From contig NZ_JAUQSX010000005.1 in the NCBI RefSeq assembly GCF_030581005.1, positions 248,001 to 312,000 on the forward strand: DNA of 64,000 nucleotides, given 5' to 3'. A model generated the notes under the pieces. The model searched no databases. It saw only the letters and a program-made list of their open reading frames with translations, and had not been told where the DNA came from. Below, in pieces: positions 33,705-41,732 of the stretch. Numbering within the stretch: position 1 is the stretch's first letter; every line of letters starts with the position of its first letter. The position numbers were made by a program, and so were the translations under genes. This DNA is from Hymenobacter mellowenesis (GTDB lineage Bacteria > Bacteroidota > Bacteroidia > Cytophagales > Hymenobacteraceae).

Positions 33705-35117
33705 TTATTGAGCCACAGACGGCAGGCTGTTTACATCAATGGCCGGAATATTGGCCTGGTACGCTTTGTTGATGGCCGAGATAAAGGCGTTTGCTATCAA
33801 GGCGTTGCCGCGCGGCGTGGGGGTGTAGTAGTCCAGCGAGAAGAAGTTGCCGCGCACCGGCTCGGCCGAGTACAGCACGCCGCCCACCGAAATGGCCTCG
33901 CCCACGTAGGACGGCATGGCGCCGTTCAAATCCAGCGTGCTCGATTTTTTGCTGGCATCGATGATGGGCATCTTATACACCACGCTGGCCAGGCGGTCCA
34001 GCTCCGTGTTGTAGCTGTTCAACACGCTATTCACGCGGTTCATTTCGTCAAAATCCATCACATCGGCGTCGCGGATGGGGTTGCGCACGTCGCGGCCGTA
34101 GGGCAGCATCATGGTGGTGGTGCCCACCAGCACCGGCGAAGGCTGGCCGATGCGCGGCAGCACCGTAGCCAGCACGTATTCGTCGTCGGTGATGGGCTGG
34201 GCCACGCCGCTGCCAAACGGGTCTTCGATGTAGAGCAGCGCGTTGTCACCGTAGGTGGCTTGCAGGCGCTTCTGCAGGCTAAGGCCCCGGCCCGTGCGCA
34301 GCAAGGGCAGCGTATTCAGGTCGGGCAGGCGGGCAATGATGCCGGGCCGGCCGCCGGCCGTGAGCACGTCCAGCACCACTTTGGCGTTGTTGCGTAGCGT
34401 GTTGGTGAGGGTGCTGTTGGGCGCCGTGCCGCACTGGCCGCCGCTACGCAGGTAGGGCATCAGGTCATCGAGGCCCAGAAAGTAGGTAAAGAAGGTGGCC
34501 GACGCGGCGGCATCGGTCACCACTTTCAGGTAAGTGCGGCTGTCGGAAGCCGGCAGAATGCGCTCGAAGTACGGGTTGAAGTTGCCGGTGGGCGTGGCGT
34601 TGATTTCGTTGCCCAGGTTGGCCACTTGCAGCTGCGCCAGGCGCAGGCCGGGCACGCCCAGATTTTGGGGCAAGGTGCCGGGGGCGTCGGTGCGGGTGAG
34701 CAGGCGAATGGTGTCGGCGCCGCCGCAGGCCGCGGGGTTGATGACGAGGCGCCGCACGGCCGGCCCCGGCACGCGGCGCGTGCGCGGAAAGCCCTGCGCC
34801 GTGAAGTCGACCAGGCTGAAGTAGCCCGAGCCGGCCCCGGCCGCCAGCAGCGGCTGGCTAAAGGTGGCATCGGCCTGCGCGCCCCGCAACTGCTGGGCCA
34901 GCAGGTTGGGGTAGGAGTATTGCTGACTGGCCAGGGTGAGGCCCCCGGCGCTCAGGCCCGCCGTGTAGCTGTCGCCCACGGCTAGGTAGCGGCTCACATT
35001 CACCCCAATGGTGGGCGTGGGCGTGTCCTGGCCCGGGGCGCAGGCGTTCAGCGCCAGGGCGGCCACGGCGGTCAGGCCCGCGCGGCTCCACGTATTCAGG
35101 CAAAAATTCTTCATCAC
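33705..35117 (-). CDS. SGNH/GDSL-type lipoprotein with degenerate active site
   Basis: A 470-residue lipoprotein (lipobox LALNAC, Cys26) of the SGNH hydrolase fold. The nucleophile block is present: YLAVGDSYTAG with Ser of GDS. Two other catalytic positions look lost. Block III, normally GxND, reads GLDD in FLGLDDLMPYL. Block V, normally DxxHP, reads DYYTP in FSLDYYTPTPRGNALIAN, so the catalytic His is replaced by Thr. It may be an inactive binding protein. It is downstream of a FadL-like porin gene on the same strand, and the pair may act on hydrophobic compounds. Starts at 35117 and 35114 are both possible. Confidence 0.85.
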   Translation of the reverse strand: MMKNFCLNTWSRAGLTAVAALALNACAPGQDTPTPTIGVNVSRYLAVGDSYTAGLSAGGLTLASQQYSYPNLLAQQLRGAQADATFSQPLLAAGAGSGYFSLVDFTAQGFPRTRRVPGPAVRRLVINPAACGGADTIRLLTRTDAPGTLPQNLGVPGLRLAQLQVANLGNEINATPTGNFNPYFERILPASDSRTYLKVVTDAAASATFFTYFLGLDDLMPYLRSGGQCGTAPNSTLTNTLRNNAKVVLDVLTAGGRPGIIARLPDLNTLPLLRTGRGLSLQKRLQATYGDNALLYIEDPFGSGVAQPITDDEYVLATVLPRIGQPSPVLVGTTTMMLPYGRDVRNPIRDADVMDFDEMNRVNSVLNSYNTELDRLASVVYKMPIIDASKKSSTLDLNGAMPSYVGEAISVGGVLYSAEPVRGNFFSLDYYTPTPRGNALIANAFISAINKAYQANIPAIDVNSLPSVAQ

Positions 35118-35150
35118 AAAAAGGGAATCAGCAAGAAAAGTTGTGAGGAG

Positions 35151-35238
35151 TAGTAAGAATCAAGTAGTAAGTATTTAGAGGGCCGGGCGGGACTGAGGAG
35201 TCATCAATGCCTGGCTACTTGCTACTTAATGCTTATTA
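35151..35238. repeat. AT-rich inverted repeat between the FadL-like and SGNH genes
   Basis: Arms 35151-35173 and 35216-35238, made of TAGTAAG and TACTT units, pair with four mismatches over 23 bp. It is similar in style to the repeat between actA and actB. Confidence 0.7.
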
Positions 35239-35239
35239 C

Positions 35240-36484
35240 TTAAAAAGCCACGGCCAAGCCGATGGAGGCCGTGCTGGTGGCCGTGCGGTAGGTGCCGCCC
35301 ACGTTCGATACGGTGGCGTTCAGCGGGTTGGCCCGCGACAGGCGCTGCTGGCCGTAGCTGAAGGCATAGGCACCTTCCAGGGCAAAGCGCGGGGTGAGCT
35401 GGTAGCTCAGACCGGCCGAGGCCCCCAGGCGGTTGGCGTCGATGAACTCGGGGTTGATGTACTCGTCGCGAATCGGCGATTCGTCGTAGTTCAGGCCGCC
35501 GAGCAGCGTGAGCTTGGGGCTGGCCTGGTACTCGGCACCCACCCGGAAAGCCAGGGCGTCTTCGTAGCGGCGGGCGGTGCTGAGGCGCTGGGCCGGGGCC
35601 GTGCCGCTGGCGGCCACGTCGAGCCGGAGCGAATCGAGGGTGCTCCAGCCGTTGAGAGTGAAGTCGAAGGTGAGCAGCAGGTTTTTGGTAATGCGGTCGG
35701 CCAGGCCCACCGACAGCGTGCTGGGCAGGTTAATCTGGGTTTTGAAACTCGATGAGGCCGGGTACAGGGCCGCGTCGCGGGCGGGCACGCCGCTGGTGCC
35801 GATGGTGCCGTTGTTCATTTTCAGCCGTACGCCGCTGCGGTAGCTGATGCCAAAGGCCAGGTTGTCGCCGGAGCGGCCGTACAGGCCCACGTTCACGCCG
35901 TAGCCCGAGCCGCTGCTGCTGAACTGGTAGCTGGTGTTGGTGGCATCGTACTGGCCCAGGGCGCGGCGCTGGCTGTATTTGCCGTAGGCGTACACGAAGC
36001 CCACGCCGGCGCTGAAGTTGTCGCTCAGCCGGATGCCCACAGTGGGCTGGGCGAAGTAGGTGTTGAGCTGGCTTTCCTGAATCACGGAGCGGCCTTCCCA
36101 GGTATCGGGCCATTTGGTGTGGTAGCCGTAGGGCGAGGTGAGGGCCAGGCCCACGCTCACGCGCTTGCTCACGGCGCGGGTGGCGTAGAAGTAGCCGCCG
36201 GGCAGCACGGTCAGGTCCTGGTCGGTGCGCTTATAGGTATCCTGGCCGATGTAGGAGGAGCGGCGAATCTGGCCGAAGCCGCCAAAGCTGAGGCGGGTAA
36301 GCGAGTCACCCCACTGGCCCAGCAGGCCGGGGTTCACGCTCAGGCCGGCAATGCTGCCGATGTAGGCCGTGCTGGCGCCGCCCAGGCCCAGCACCCGGGC
36401 GCCCTGCGGGCCGGTTTCAAACCCACTGGCCGCGGCCGTGAGGCCAGAGAAGAGAGGAAGCAAAAAAAGAAGACGTGCACGCAT
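35240..36484 (-). CDS. FadL/TodX-family outer membrane transport protein
   Basis: A 414-residue outer membrane barrel protein. The start at 36484 gives a signal peptide (MRARLLFLLPLFSGLTAAAS). FadL-type marks are GARVLGLGGASTAYIGSIAGLSVNPG at the mature N-terminus, which forms the hatch, LTSPYGYHTKWPDTWEGR, and a C-terminal barrel ending ASIGLAVAF. FadL proteins let long-chain fatty acids and aromatic compounds cross the outer membrane by diffusion. The 36 codons upstream in frame overlap the promoter box and are rejected. The SGNH lipoprotein gene follows after 122 bases. Confidence 0.9.
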   Translation of the reverse strand: MRARLLFLLPLFSGLTAAASGFETGPQGARVLGLGGASTAYIGSIAGLSVNPGLLGQWGDSLTRLSFGGFGQIRRSSYIGQDTYKRTDQDLTVLPGGYFYATRAVSKRVSVGLALTSPYGYHTKWPDTWEGRSVIQESQLNTYFAQPTVGIRLSDNFSAGVGFVYAYGKYSQRRALGQYDATNTSYQFSSSGSGYGVNVGLYGRSGDNLAFGISYRSGVRLKMNNGTIGTSGVPARDAALYPASSSFKTQINLPSTLSVGLADRITKNLLLTFDFTLNGWSTLDSLRLDVAASGTAPAQRLSTARRYEDALAFRVGAEYQASPKLTLLGGLNYDESPIRDEYINPEFIDANRLGASAGLSYQLTPRFALEGAYAFSYGQQRLSRANPLNATVSNVGGTYRTATSTASIGLAVAF

Positions 36485-36513
36485 ACGGACGGTTTTGCGG
36501 AAAATTAGGATTA

Positions 36514-36521
36514 CAAAAGTA
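36514..36521 (-). promoter_or_regulatory. Candidate -7 promoter box of the FadL-like gene
   Basis: TACTTTTG on the minus strand fits TAnnTTTG and predicts a leader of about 23 bases before the ATG at 36484. Confidence 0.5.
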
Positions 36522-36570
36522 CGCAGCCCGGCGCTAGCAGCCGCGGGGCCGGGCCGCCCGAAAATCACCA

Positions 36571-36599
36571 AAGGCCCTCTGCGCATTTGCACGGGCCTT
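36571..36599 (-). terminator. Possible weak terminator after mltG
   Basis: AAGGCCC (36571-36577) pairs with GGGCCTT (36593-36599) around a 15-base loop, about 40 bases past the mltG stop. The T tail is poor. Confidence 0.4.
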
Positions 36600-36637
36600 C
36601 TATGCCGGTTATGAAATAATTATCTGGTGGCTCCAAC

Positions 36638-37675
36638 TCAGCGCTTCACGCCCAGGCTGTCGAGCCGGTGCTGGTAGCGGCGGGCATTGAGCTTGTGCTG
36701 GGCGTAGGTTTCGGCAAAATCCGAAAAGCCGCTGCCATCGGGCCGGGCGCAGAAGAACAGGTTTTTGTTGTGCGCCGGCTTCAGCACGGCGTCCAGGCTC
36801 GAAGGTCGGGGCGTAGTGATGGGACCGGGCGGCAGGCCCTTGTGACGGTAGGTGTTGTAAGGAGAATCGACCTTCTTATCCACGTTCAGCACGCGCTTGC
36901 GGGTGCCCAGGCCGTGCAGGGGCCAGAGCAAAGTGGGGTCGGCCTGCAGGGGTTGGCCGTTGCGCAGGCGGTTGAGGTACACGGCGGCGATGAGCGGCTT
37001 GTCGGTGGCCTGGGCCGTTTCGCGCTGCACAATGCTAGCCAGCACGCTCACCTGGGTGCGCGTCATTTTCAGCGAGTCGGCCCGGGCCTGGCGCTGCGCC
37101 GTCCAGAACCGGCGGTAGCGGGCCGCCGTCGAATCCAGAAACGCAGCGGCGCTGGTGTTCCATAAGTGCCGGTAGGTGCCCGGGATGAACATCGTGCGTA
37201 CGGTGCCGGTGTCGAGGCCGTAGCGGCGCTGCAGCCCGGCGTTATCGCCCAAAAGCAATTCCAGCTTAAAGGAATCGGCTTCGAGCTGCCGCGTCACCTG
37301 GCGCGGGAGCTGTTCGATGTAATGAAACGAGTTCAGCTCAAACTTCACCGTATCCTGCCGGCCGGCCAGCAGCATGCGCAGCAAGTCGCCGTTGCCCATG
37401 CCGGGGGCGAGTCGATAGCGGCCGGGCTGCACGTGCGGCGGGTAGTCGTGGGTTTCGGCCACCCATTTGAAGGTGGCGGGCTCCAGCAGCAGGTCGTGCT
37501 TCTGCAGCGAATCGAGCACGGCGGCGTAGCCTGTGCCGGTGCGGATGTAGAGGTAGGCCGGGCCTTCGGCGAACTCGCGCACGTTGGGACGGTAGAACAC
37601 CCGCCACGCCGCGTAGGCGCCCGTCATCAGCACCAGCAACAACACAATTCCACCAATGAGCCAGCCGCGCCGCAT
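36638..37675 (-). CDS. mltG: Endolytic murein transglycosylase MltG
   Basis: A 345-residue inner-membrane enzyme that cuts nascent glycan strands and so sets peptidoglycan strand length. TM1 is at ~6-24. A LysM-like region follows (~45-110, with YLYIRTGTGYAAVLDSL). The catalytic YceG domain then holds Glu219 in LASIVQRETA, and downstream IAAVYLNRL, QADPTLLW, SPYNTYRHKGLPPGPI and NLFFCARPDGSGFSDF, all typical. The length is normal. It is flanked upstream by a family A palindrome. A possible promoter box TTCCTTTG lies at 37717-37724. Confidence 0.95.
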   Translation of the reverse strand: MRRGWLIGGIVLLLVLMTGAYAAWRVFYRPNVREFAEGPAYLYIRTGTGYAAVLDSLQKHDLLLEPATFKWVAETHDYPPHVQPGRYRLAPGMGNGDLLRMLLAGRQDTVKFELNSFHYIEQLPRQVTRQLEADSFKLELLLGDNAGLQRRYGLDTGTVRTMFIPGTYRHLWNTSAAAFLDSTAARYRRFWTAQRQARADSLKMTRTQVSVLASIVQRETAQATDKPLIAAVYLNRLRNGQPLQADPTLLWPLHGLGTRKRVLNVDKKVDSPYNTYRHKGLPPGPITTPRPSSLDAVLKPAHNKNLFFCARPDGSGFSDFAETYAQHKLNARRYQHRLDSLGVKR

Positions 37676-37750
37676 CAGGAAATGGGTTGGGGAAGTGAGG
37701 TAGGGGAGGCGGTGCGCAAAGGAAGAGGGTTATTAAACAAGATTAAAAAC

Positions 37751-37856
37751 GAACGTCATGCTGAGCGCAGTCGAAGCATCTCTACCGCAGCAGTAACCCG
37801 GTTAAAAGGATTAGTTGCGCGGTAGAGATGCTTCGACTGCGCTCAGCATGACGTTC
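37751..37856. repeat. Intergenic palindrome, family A (copy 6)
   Basis: Perfect 38 bp arms at 37751-37788 and 37819-37856, beginning GAACGTCATGCTGAGCGCAG. This is the longest perfect copy in the window. It lies between rnd and mltG. Confidence 0.96.
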
Positions 37857-37896
37857 TGTATGCTCTGTTTCTGCTAATGGCAACCAAACAATCGCC

Positions 37897-39072
37897 CTAC
37901 AGCACCTGAAACGGCGCGGCAATCTGCTCGTAGCTTTCGCCGTGGCGCTCGGCCGACTCGCGTAGCAGCTGCTGTTGCCAGGGGCGCAAAGCCGCGTCGG
38001 CGCCCAGCTCGATAATGTCGGCGATGAGGCGGTTGCTGAGCACCATGTTGGCCATGGTGCTGCCGTGGTCAGTGGCGAGGTGGCCCTTCATGGCATTGAG
38101 CATGGTTTCGCGGGCTTCGGCGCGGGTGGCGGCGGGGCCACTCAAGCGGCGGCGAAACGGGAACTTGCGCTGGTCGGCCGGCAGGGGCGCGTCAGGGGCC
38201 AGGTCGGTGGTGCCGATGGCCAGCAGCTGCTCGGCGTAGGGCGAGCGTTTCAGCTCGGGGTGCAGGCCGTTGGCGGTGCGCAGCTGCATCACCGTTTCGA
38301 TGGGGCTGCGCGTGAGCTCGGCCAGCTTGTCGTTGCTGAGTACGTGGTAGGGCGGGCGGTCGAGCTGCCGGGCCACAGCGTCGCGCAGCAGGTACAGTTC
38401 CCGGAAAATGGGCATTTCCTGCGGCGTTATCTTGTACTTGGCGGCGTTGCGCGACCACGGGCGCGGGTCGTCGCGACCGTAGCGCACAGCCTCGAGGGCC
38501 AGGTTTTCCTGGGCAGCCCAGTCGGCGCGGCCCAACTCCAGCAGACGGGCGCTGAGGCGGTCGGTGAGCTCGAAGAGGTAAAGCACGTCGTTTGCGGCGT
38601 ACTCTTTTTGGGCTTCGGTAAGCGGGCGCTTCAGCCAGTTTGACTTCTGCTCGCCCTTATCTACTTCAAAGCCCAACTCGGCCTGAATGAGGCGTCCCAA
38701 CGAAATGTTGTTGTCTTCGGCCGCTAGCAGCGTGAATTGCACGCTGGTATCCACGATGTTGCGGCAGTTCACGCTGAACACCTCATCAAGGAGCAAGATG
38801 TCGGATTTGCAGGAGTGGAACACCTTGGCCACGGCTGGGTCGCGCAGCACGGCGAAGAGCGGCTCTAAATCGGCGGCCATATCGGGCAGCGGCAGCGGGT
38901 CGATGAGGTATACCTGCTGCCCGTCAAACACCTGAATGAGCGCCAGGTGGCGCCCGTAGCGGTGGCGCATGTCGTCAAACTCCAAGTCGATGCCGATGCG
39001 GGGCAGGGTGGCAAAATGCGCGGCCGCGGTGGCAATGGCGTCGGCGGTGGTCAGGTAATGGATGGTGGGCAT
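37897..39072 (-). CDS. rnd: Ribonuclease D (3'-5' exonuclease with HRDC domain)
   Basis: A 391-residue RNase D that trims the 3' ends of tRNA and other small RNAs. The DEDDy exonuclease residues can be placed: GIDLEFDDMR (Exo I), VFHSCKSDILLLDEVF (Exo II) and KEYAANDVLYLFEL (Exo III, with Tyr and Asp). An HRDC domain follows near 210-290 (VLSNDKLAELTRSPIETVMQLR) and a second helical region to the end. The start at 39072 (MPTIHYLTTADAI) is preferred over an upstream in-frame start, which adds 51 low-complexity residues. A possible TACCTTTA box at 39128-39135 supports this choice. Confidence 0.92.
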   Translation of the reverse strand: MPTIHYLTTADAIATAAAHFATLPRIGIDLEFDDMRHRYGRHLALIQVFDGQQVYLIDPLPLPDMAADLEPLFAVLRDPAVAKVFHSCKSDILLLDEVFSVNCRNIVDTSVQFTLLAAEDNNISLGRLIQAELGFEVDKGEQKSNWLKRPLTEAQKEYAANDVLYLFELTDRLSARLLELGRADWAAQENLALEAVRYGRDDPRPWSRNAAKYKITPQEMPIFRELYLLRDAVARQLDRPPYHVLSNDKLAELTRSPIETVMQLRTANGLHPELKRSPYAEQLLAIGTTDLAPDAPLPADQRKFPFRRRLSGPAATRAEARETMLNAMKGHLATDHGSTMANMVLSNRLIADIIELGADAALRPWQQQLLRESAERHGESYEQIAAPFQVL

Positions 39073-39231
39073 TGAAGCAGGAAGCAAGTCGGCGGGGCCG
39101 GCACCGGGCCGCGCCCGGTTGGCGCGGTAAAGGTAGGCATCTGCGGCAGGCAAACCGCGTTTTGGCCCGCAAGGCCATTGGCGGCCCGCGCCCGCGCCGG
39201 CTGAGCTTCTACGCGCCCGCTTCAAAAGTGG

Positions 39232-40143
39232 CTATTTGTCGCCGAGCAGCAGCTGCGGCGTGGGCCCCCGGCCACCGCCCATGATGATGACCTTGGCGTT
39301 GGGCGAAGTGGCAATGGCCTGGTTGGCCTTGATGGTTTCGTACTGCAGCAGCTTGTCACTCAGCTCGGTATTCACAATGCGCTGGTAGTCGGCAATGCCC
39401 TGGGCTTCCACGCGCTTACGCTCGGCTTCCTGCTTTTCTTTTTGGAGCACGAACTGCATTTTCTGGGCGTCCTGCTCGGCCGAAATCTTGCTCTCGATGC
39501 TGCGCTTCACCGACTGCGGCAGTTGAATGTTGCGGATAAGCAGCTGGTCGAGCTGCAGGCCGTTGGTACGGAAATCCTTCTCAATAGCGGCCAGAATACG
39601 GGTCTGGAATTCCTCGCGGCGCGTCGAGTACAGGGCTACGGCGTCGTAATAAACCGCATTGTCGCGGATGCGGGTGCGTGAAATGGCCCGCACAATCTTG
39701 TCCTGGTAGTCCTCGCCGATGGTGGCCAGAATGCGCGGCGCCTGGGCCGGCACCACGTGGTAGAGCACGGTGAGGTCAATGACCACCTCCAGCCCATCGG
39801 CCGATAGCACCCGAATGGCATCGTCGCCGGCCTGCGCGCCTTCGCCGTGCTGCGCCGACATGGTGTAGTTCTGGGTGCGGGTGTCGAAGCGGGTCACGTC
39901 CACCAGCGGGTTCACCACGTTCAGGCCGGGGTAGAGCAGGCGCGGCTGCACCTTGCCAAACAGCGTTTGCACCCCCACCTGGCCCACGCCCACCTGCACC
40001 ACCGTGCTCAGCGCCAGCCCCAGTAGCAAAAATGCCCCGCCCAAAAAAATGAGTCCGGCGCGCATCCGCTCCATCCGCTCCGAAAACCGCGAGGCGCTGA
40101 AGCCCAGCACTACCAGAATGAAACCCAGAATGGTCAGGAACAT
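39232..40143 (-). CDS. Prohibitin/SPFH-domain membrane protein
   Basis: A 303-residue protein. It has two close N-terminal hydrophobic segments (~2-15 and ~30-50), an SPFH/Band 7 domain (~50-230, with VGVGQVGVQTLFGKVQPRLLYPG and RIRDNAVYYDAVALYSTRREEFQ), and a coiled-coil (SAEQDAQKMQFVLQKEKQEAERKR). Prohibitin-like proteins form ring or cage assemblies on the inner membrane that organise lipid domains and FtsH-type proteases. This looks like the Bacteroidota prohibitin homologue rather than HflC. The C-terminal Gly-rich tail is short. It lies between rnd and a family A palindrome. Confidence 0.9.
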   Translation of the reverse strand: MFLTILGFILVVLGFSASRFSERMERMRAGLIFLGGAFLLLGLALSTVVQVGVGQVGVQTLFGKVQPRLLYPGLNVVNPLVDVTRFDTRTQNYTMSAQHGEGAQAGDDAIRVLSADGLEVVIDLTVLYHVVPAQAPRILATIGEDYQDKIVRAISRTRIRDNAVYYDAVALYSTRREEFQTRILAAIEKDFRTNGLQLDQLLIRNIQLPQSVKRSIESKISAEQDAQKMQFVLQKEKQEAERKRVEAQGIADYQRIVNTELSDKLLQYETIKANQAIATSPNAKVIIMGGGRGPTPQLLLGDK

Positions 40144-40181
40144 GGCTTTATTAGGTTGATAATTAATGGTAAGCAGTAAAA

Positions 40182-40286
40182 GAACGTCATGCCGAGCGCA
40201 GCCGAGGCATCTCGTGTGCCATCACTAATTCCTTTCGATTGGATTGCTTCGGCACGCGAGATGCTTCGGCTGCGCTCGGCATGACG
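40182..40286. repeat. Intergenic palindrome, family A (copy 7)
   Basis: The left end is GAACGTCATGCCGAGCGCAG and the right arm complements it with a few mismatches to CATGACG at 40286. It lies between the prohibitin gene and the next minus-strand gene. Confidence 0.92.
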
Positions 40287-40300
40287 GGTTGGAGTTAGAC

Positions 40301-40768
40301 TTATTCCTCGTCCTCGTCGCGCTCAAAATCCAGCGTGCGGGCCAGGTCCACGCCTTCCTGCGCCACTTCTTCCAGCAGCTCAGGGGCATCAGCATCCAAG
40401 GTGCGGCCGAAGAGGTTGAGCAGTTCCTCGCCTTCCTCGTTCACGTACAGGTCTTCGTAAAGGCGGTCGAACAACTTGGCGTCGCGGCCCACAATCCGGT
40501 CGATGTCTTCCGGCGTGCGGGCCTCGTTCAGGGCCCGGTGCAGCACGTCGAGCACCTGGCGGCTGGCGTCGTGGTCGCCCAGCTCGCTCACCAGCTTGAG
40601 CAGGCTCATGGCCAGGCCCAGCCGCACCTGCTCGAAGCGGAACGGCCGTTGCGTCGGCGCGGCGCGGCGCAGCTGGTCGTAGGCCTGCCGGGCCGTGGGC
40701 GTGAGGTAATACTTCACATCGTTGGGAGCGGTGAAGGCGAGGTGCAGCAGCTGTTCGTAGGGCGACAT
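40301..40768 (-). CDS. Conserved-looking cytoplasmic protein of unknown function
   Basis: A 155-residue acidic protein without signal peptide or membrane segment. The start at 40768 (MSPYEQLLHLAFT) is preferred over an ATG eight codons upstream, and a TACCTTTC box at 40822-40829 supports either. It appears largely helical, with a strongly acidic C-terminus (DLARTLDFERDEDEE). No domain was recognised. Codon use is like that of its neighbours, so it is accepted as a real gene. Confidence 0.7.
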   Translation of the reverse strand: MSPYEQLLHLAFTAPNDVKYYLTPTARQAYDQLRRAAPTQRPFRFEQVRLGLAMSLLKLVSELGDHDASRQVLDVLHRALNEARTPEDIDRIVGRDAKLFDRLYEDLYVNEEGEELLNLFGRTLDADAPELLEEVAQEGVDLARTLDFERDEDEE

Positions 40769-40907
40769 AAGAAAAAGCGGGAGCCGAAACATGGCCCGTT
40801 TCGGTGCGTAAGCTAAAAGCCGAAAGGTACGCGAGGAAGCACAGCCACTTGCTTCATCGCCGGCCGTGACCCGGCATTACACCCACTTCCAACTAATTCC
40901 TTTCCTG

Positions 40908-41144
40908 ATGACACACAAATCGAAGTGGCTCCTGTTTTCCCCGGTGGGGCTGGTGGCCATCGGAGCCGGCGCCTGCCTGGTGCAATGGGCCGGCCAGTTG
41001 AAAGAAAAAGGCGCACCCGCCAAAGACTGGGTGCTGGCCGGCACGGCCGCCCTCACGGTATTCAATGCCGGCATCAGCCTCTTCGGGCAGGGGGTGGTCG
41101 AAAAAGTGCTTCACGAAGTACGCGAAAAGCCGCAGCAGCCCTGA
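40908..41144 (+). CDS. Small membrane protein of unknown function
   Basis: A 78-residue protein with two predicted membrane segments (WLLFSPVGLVAIGAGACLVQW and VLAGTAALTVFNAGISLFG), joined by a short charged loop and ending in a basic-acidic tail. Start ATG at 40908, since earlier in-frame codons lack support. A terminator follows at 41231. No family is recognised. The hairpin-type membrane topology is typical of small inner-membrane accessory proteins. Confidence 0.6.
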   Translation: MTHKSKWLLFSPVGLVAIGAGACLVQWAGQLKEKGAPAKDWVLAGTAALTVFNAGISLFGQGVVEKVLHEVREKPQQP

Positions 41145-41166
41145 ATACGCCCGTCATAGACAAATC

Positions 41167-41194
41167 GAACGTCATGCCGCGCGCAGCATGACGT
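41167..41194. repeat. Short family A palindrome (copy 8)
   Basis: GAACGTCATGC and GCATGACGT flank an 8-base centre, as in the short copy at 26956-26991. It lies in the gap after the small membrane protein gene. Confidence 0.8.
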
Positions 41195-41230
41195 GCCTAT
41201 TCAATCGTTATCCACTTCATAAAGCATAAA

Positions 41231-41262
41231 AAACCCCGGCCTAAGCAGGCCGGGGTTTTTTA
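41231..41262. terminator. Bidirectional terminator between convergent small genes
   Basis: AAACCCCGGCCT (41231-41242) pairs perfectly with 41247-41258 around 4 bases, with T-runs on both strands. Confidence 0.9.
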
Positions 41263-41298
41263 GGAAATGCGAAAGGAGAAGAGTGGAGTTAGCCGAAC

Positions 41299-41607
41299 CT
41301 ATTCGGTTTTGGCTTCCATTTTGGCGGTGCCTTCTTTGGTTTTCTCGCTGGCTTTGTTTGCGCCATGCTTCACGGCATGTTCGGTTTTCTTAGCGCCGCG
41401 CTTGATGGCATGGCCCGTTTTCTTGGCTACGTTGCCGGCTGCGTCTTTGGTGTTGTCAAGGGCTTGGCCTACGTTGGTTTTGCCGGTTTTGGTCACCACT
41501 TTGGTGGTGCCGTTATCACGCACTTTCACTTCGGTCGAAGGCGTGGTTTGGGCAAAGCTGGTGGTGGCGAAAGCACACAGAGCGAGCAACAGGGTTACTT
41601 TTTTCAT
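41299..41607 (-). CDS. Small secreted Lys/Ala/Thr-rich protein, LEA-like
   Basis: A 102-residue protein with a clear signal peptide (MKKVTLLLALCAFATTSFAQ). The mature part is hydrophilic and basic. It has irregular 11-residue-type helical repeats (ALDNTKDAAGNVAKKTGHAI, then KRGAKKTEHAVKHGANKASE), the style of late-embryogenesis-abundant or apolipoprotein-like proteins. Such proteins can protect membranes or proteins during drying, but this is analogy only. It has its own terminator and no operon partner. Confidence 0.75.
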   Translation of the reverse strand: MKKVTLLLALCAFATTSFAQTTPSTEVKVRDNGTTKVVTKTGKTNVGQALDNTKDAAGNVAKKTGHAIKRGAKKTEHAVKHGANKASEKTKEGTAKMEAKTE

Positions 41608-41732
41608 GGTCAGAAGTTGAATTAAGGGTAAGTGGGGCGTTTTACGGCGCCGGTTTTCAAAGGTTATGACAAGAGCCGTGCCGCGATTGATTGCGTCTCA
41701 AAATTTTTAGCTTTTGTGCTTGTGCCCGGATG

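Noticed and set aside
18135-41194. CRISPR array
   Set aside because: The repeats are dispersed singly between genes, are palindromic over their full length and have no regular spacers or cas genes.
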